Below are positions 42,735 to 45,178 of a stretch of 45,178 nucleotides of DNA, piece by piece. This DNA is from an uncultured Collinsella sp. (GTDB taxonomy: Bacteria > Actinomycetota > Coriobacteriia > Coriobacteriales > Coriobacteriaceae). Each line of letters begins with the position of its first letter. Position 1 is the first letter of the stretch. Both the position numbers and the translations under genes were made by a program. Under the pieces are notes generated by a model. That model searched no databases and was not told where the DNA came from. It saw nothing but the letters and a program-made list of their open reading frames with translations. Location of the stretch: positions 1 to 45,178 of the forward strand of contig CALBOJ010000094.1 in the NCBI GenBank assembly GCA_937896835.1, read 5' to 3'.

Positions 42735-43571
42735 CTACTCACTCCCCTTCTCGTCGTTGGTGACGGGAATAAAGCCCGCCTCGCGAATCTGCTTGTCCAT
42801 CTTTTCGGACGTCACGTAGTCGATGTAATCCTGTGCCTGCTGCGAAGGCGCACCCTTCACAAAGAAGTAAAGGTCGCGCGAGATGGGATAGCCGCCGCTT
42901 GCGACCGTCTTCTCGGACGCCTCAACATGATTGACCGAGACGGCCTTGACCGAGGTCTTGGCGTTGAGGCTATCGACGAAGCCCAGCGAAATGTAGCCGA
43001 TGGCACCGCGCGAACGAGATACCACGTCTCGCACCTGGCCCGTACCCGAAAGAACGGCCGAGCGGCGATCGAACGGCGTGCCGTCCATCACGATGCTGCG
43101 AAAGGCCTCACGCGTGCCGGACGCCTCATCTCGGTTGATGACCTGGATCTTCAGGTCCTCTCCGCCGACTTCCTTCCAGTTGGTGATCTTGCCGGCGTAA
43201 ATATCGCGGAGCTGCTCGGTCGAGAGGTTAACGACGGGGTTGTCGTCGTTCACGATGACCGCGATACCGTCGTGGGCAATGACGATGGGAGTCAGGCCTA
43301 GATCCTGTTCGTCGGCATTGAGTCCACGGGAGGAGCTGGCGATATCGGCCGTGCCGGCGCTGACGGCCTCGATGCCAGCGGAAGAACCCAAACCGGAAAC
43401 GAGCACGTCGATGCCGGTCTCCTCCTTAAAGCCCTCGGCCGCAATCTCGGCGATAGGAAGGCAGGTCGTGGAGCCGGCGACGGTAATGGAAGAGGTAGAA
43501 GATCCCGAAGAACAGGCGCACAGCGCAAGCGTAAGCACAGCGGCGCTCAGGACCGATACGATCTTTCTCAT
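42735..43571 (-). CDS. pstS: Phosphate-binding lipoprotein PstS
   Basis: PstS captures phosphate outside the cell. The 278-residue protein has a signal peptide with lipobox LCAC (Cys20), a Ser-rich linker and the PstS pattern ITVAGSTTCLPIAE near 29-42, GLGSSAGIEAVSAGTADIASSSR near 60-82 and NRDEASGTREAF near 146-157 (phosphate-binding loop). Its ATG (43571) overlaps the pgeF stop in ATGA, and no Shine-Dalgarno is seen, so translation probably couples to pgeF. This ties the pst genes to the division cluster. Confidence 0.95.
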   Translation of the reverse strand: MRKIVSVLSAAVLTLALCACSSGSSTSSITVAGSTTCLPIAEIAAEGFKEETGIDVLVSGLGSSAGIEAVSAGTADIASSSRGLNADEQDLGLTPIVIAHDGIAVIVNDDNPVVNLSTEQLRDIYAGKITNWKEVGGEDLKIQVINRDEASGTREAFRSIVMDGTPFDRRSAVLSGTGQVRDVVSRSRGAIGYISLGFVDSLNAKTSVKAVSVNHVEASEKTVASGGYPISRDLYFFVKGAPSQQAQDYIDYVTSEKMDKQIREAGFIPVTNDEKGSE

Positions 43572-44368
43572 AGCATCACGCCGATCGCAGCATGGCGCCC
43601 ACAGGTGCCGCCCTCGTTACGGTAGGAATAAAAGCGGTCGTTCTGACGCGCGGTCGAAAGCTGGGTATCCACGATATTATCCGCGTCGACACCGACATCT
43701 ACCAGCGCCTCACAAATGGCAGCGGAAAGATCGAGCATGCGAGAGGCACTCGCATCGATGCAAGAGAACTCGACGGCAAAGCGATCCATGAGTTCCTGGG
43801 ATACCTCATATTCGTCAGCCAAGATATGGGGGCCGATATAGGCGGAAACGTCGCTCGCATCGCAGCCGGCAGCATCGCAAAGCGCCTGGCACGCCTTGGC
43901 AGAAATATGTGCAATCGTGCCCTTCCAACCGGAGTGCACCACGGCAAATCCGCCGGGGGCCACCAGCACCACGGGAACGCAGTCGGCAAAGCAGAGCAGC
44001 ACGGGCACGTTATACGCCGTACAGACGATGGCATCGCAGCCCTCGGCAATCTGCTCGCGAACAGCCTCAAGATCGTCGGCGCCGTTCGAAGTCACCGTAA
44101 CGATATGGTCACCATGTACCTGATTGGGCACGAGCAGATTATGCTCGCACTCAGTGGCGCCCATAGCTTCGAGCGCTCGACGACGATTTTCTTGAACTGC
44201 AAAGGGGTCATCGCCTACATGCGAGCCCAGGTTGAGCGAGGAGTACGCATCTTCGGAAACACCACCGGTGCGCTCGGTAAAGGCAAAGCGGACATCGGAT
44301 GTCGCGCCCTCCACCAACGTAACTCCATCATGGTCGACACGCGAAACCCTGTCCGCACGTGCTGCCAT
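43568..44368 (-). CDS. pgeF: PgeF/YfiH (YlmD) laccase-domain purine nucleoside or peptidoglycan-editing protein
   Basis: This 266-residue protein belongs to the multi-copper polyphenol oxidase-like (laccase domain) family that acts on purine nucleosides or edits peptidoglycan precursors. It has the zinc-site segments NQVHGDHIV near 82-90, CFADCVPVVL near 125-134 and VHSGWKGT near 143-150, with the C-terminal DRFYSYRNEGGTCGRHAA. ATG 44368 has AGGAGG 7 nt upstream. It lies after ftsZ as in many gram-positives; pstS overlaps its stop. Confidence 0.92.
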   Translation of the reverse strand: MAARADRVSRVDHDGVTLVEGATSDVRFAFTERTGGVSEDAYSSLNLGSHVGDDPFAVQENRRRALEAMGATECEHNLLVPNQVHGDHIVTVTSNGADDLEAVREQIAEGCDAIVCTAYNVPVLLCFADCVPVVLVAPGGFAVVHSGWKGTIAHISAKACQALCDAAGCDASDVSAYIGPHILADEYEVSQELMDRFAVEFSCIDASASRMLDLSAAICEALVDVGVDADNIVDTQLSTARQNDRFYSYRNEGGTCGRHAAIGVML

Positions 44369-44471
44369 ACTAAAGCCTCCTAATAACACAAGTACCGCGG
44401 CGTCGCCGCGCAGTCCGCGTTTATACGGCTGTCATACTTCCTTAAAAGGATACCCGCAGCGGTAGGGACCA

Positions 44472-44489
44472 AACGTAAAGGGAACGTAA
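44472..44489. promoter_or_regulatory. Two AACGTAA repeats spaced 11 bp: candidate Pho box
   Basis: AACGTAA occurs at 44472-44478 and 44483-44489. On the minus strand this reads TTACGTT repeated with an 11-bp period, about 105-120 nt upstream of pgeF. An 11-bp direct repeat is the architecture of PhoB/PhoP boxes. A TATCCT lies downstream as a possible -10. Confidence 0.4.
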
Positions 44490-44514
44490 GGAGATTGGAG
44501 GCTTTCGTTTACAA

Positions 44515-44556
44515 ACGAGAAACAAAACGGGGCGCATCCAAATGGACACACCCCGT
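44515..44556 (-). terminator. Rho-independent terminator after ftsZ
   Basis: On the minus strand ACGGGG-TGTGTCC pairs with GGATGCG-CCCCGT and runs into TTTGTTTCTCG. It separates ftsZ from pgeF. Confidence 0.88.
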
Positions 44557-44578
44557 GCAGGTCGTTGAGAAAAACGAA

Positions 44579-45178
44579 CTAGAAGCTACCGCGCTTCAGG
44601 AAGTCGGGAAGCTCGAACTGATCGTTGCCGAAGTTAGGAAGCTCGGTGCCACCGACGTTGCGGGTCGGAGCGGCCTGAGCCGGGCTGGCAGCCGGAGCGG
44701 TGCGCTGCGGCTCAGCGGAGGCAGCGGCCTTGCTCTGAGACTGCTGAGCAGCAAAGAGCTCATCCTGACGGTTGACGTTGGAGTCGGAGAAGCCCGTAGC
44801 GATGACGGTGATACGCACCTGATCGCCCAGGGACTCGTCGACAACGGTACCGAAGATGATGTTGGCCTCGGGGTCGACGGCGTTGGCGACAACGTCGGCG
44901 GCGTCGCTGATCTCCTGGATGCCCAGGTCCTTGGAACCGGCGATGGAGAGCAGCACGCGCGTGGCACCATCGATGGAGCTCTCGAGCAGCGGGCTGGAGA
45001 TGGCCTGCTGGGCAGCGTCGACGGCACGAGTATCCCCAGAAGAGGTACCGATACCCATCATGGCGGTACCGGCCTGCTTCATGATGGTCTTAACATCGGC
45101 GAAGTCCAGGTTGATGATACCGGGGACGGTGATGAGGTCGGTGATGCCCTGGGTGCCCTGGGAAAGGACGCCATCGGC
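44579..45178 (-). CDS. ftsZ: Cell division GTPase FtsZ, C-terminal part
   Basis: Only the last 199 residues lie in the window; the GTP-binding domain is beyond the right edge. Visible are ADGVLSQGTQGITDLITVPG, NLDFADVKTIMKQAGTAMMGIG and VDEANIIFG-like VDPEANIIFGTVVDESLGDQVRITVIATGF, all classic FtsZ. A linker rich in Ala, Gln and Pro follows. The tail ends in ELPDFLKRGSF, the conserved C-terminal peptide that binds SepF or FtsA. Since sepF is nearby and no ftsA is seen, SepF is the likely membrane anchor. Confidence 0.97.
   Translation of the reverse strand, partial: ADGVLSQGTQGITDLITVPGIINLDFADVKTIMKQAGTAMMGIGTSSGDTRAVDAAQQAISSPLLESSIDGATRVLLSIAGSKDLGIQEISDAADVVANAVDPEANIIFGTVVDESLGDQVRITVIATGFSDSNVNRQDELFAAQQSQSKAAASAEPQRTAPAASPAQAAPTRNVGGTELPNFGNDQFELPDFLKRGSF

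Noticed and set aside
42734..42742. GTG start for pstC three codons upstream
   Set aside because: It would overlap the ribosome binding site; the ATG at 42733 has proper spacing.

Overview
The window looks like core chromosome from a high-GC anaerobic actinobacterium, most likely Coriobacteriia and probably Collinsella. The reasons are the roughly 60% GC composition, strong AGGAG-type ribosome binding sites, occasional TTG and GTG starts, a gram-positive ylm/sepF/divIVA division cluster next to ftsZ, and the mix of CyuA-type cysteine desulfidase, a C_GCAxxG protein, a short ThiC and Pit-DUF47. The genus is inferred from gene content, not from a database match. No tRNA, 16S/23S rRNA, CRISPR array, transposase, prophage or plasmid gene was seen.

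Layout. 1-2.7 kb: molybdenum genes on the minus strand (moeA, mogA, then a lipoprotein ModA that runs off the left edge). 2.9-5.3 kb: a ClC-type anion channel and a YegS-like lipid kinase. 5.4-10.7 kb: a small GGQ release-factor-like protein, xpt, an MFS exporter, metY, a C_GCAxxG protein and a YigZ protein. 10.8-11.4 kb: a 97-nt hairpin and the RNase P RNA gene. 11.6-16.5 kb: rpsA, a HAD phosphatase, a CyuA-like desulfidase, rpiB and ndk. 16.9-20.1 kb: argG and argH with a possible 56-residue protein between them. 20.6-27.6 kb: a Cof-type HAD phosphatase, polA, an M18 aminopeptidase, yaaA and a membrane-anchored hypothetical protein. 27.6-30.1 kb: a TPP riboswitch followed by thiC, then thiD. 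30.3-33.5 kb: an SGNH hydrolase, a PARG-like macrodomain protein, a Bax-inhibitor-1 protein and a small hypothetical protein. 33.7-36.3 kb: Pit phosphate transporter, its DUF47 partner and a nitroreductase. 36.4-45.2 kb: the division cluster on the minus strand, read as ftsZ, pgeF, pstS, pstC, pstA, pstB, phoU, yggS, sepF, yggT, divIVA.

The last block is the most informative for gene context. The usual order ftsZ - pgeF(ylmD) - yggS(ylmE) - sepF - yggT - divIVA is split by a complete high-affinity phosphate operon. pstS is joined to pgeF by an ATGA overlap, and two AACGTAA heptamers spaced 11 bp apart lie upstream of pgeF like a Pho box. A second phosphate system, Pit-DUF47, lies about 6 kb away.

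I did not see an obvious new defence or biosynthetic system. The points most worth checking are these: a PARG-like protein whose GGG-X7-QEE signature reads QEA; a yggT gene with no ATG, GTG or TTG at its conserved start, where an ATC codon sits behind a perfect Shine-Dalgarno; several families of near-perfect palindromes, some apparently serving as terminators; a 97-nt hairpin flanked by imperfect direct repeats beside rnpB; a two-copy 58-nt repeat with identical internal spacing; a sharp codon-usage change within the nitroreductase gene; and the candidate small protein in the arg region.
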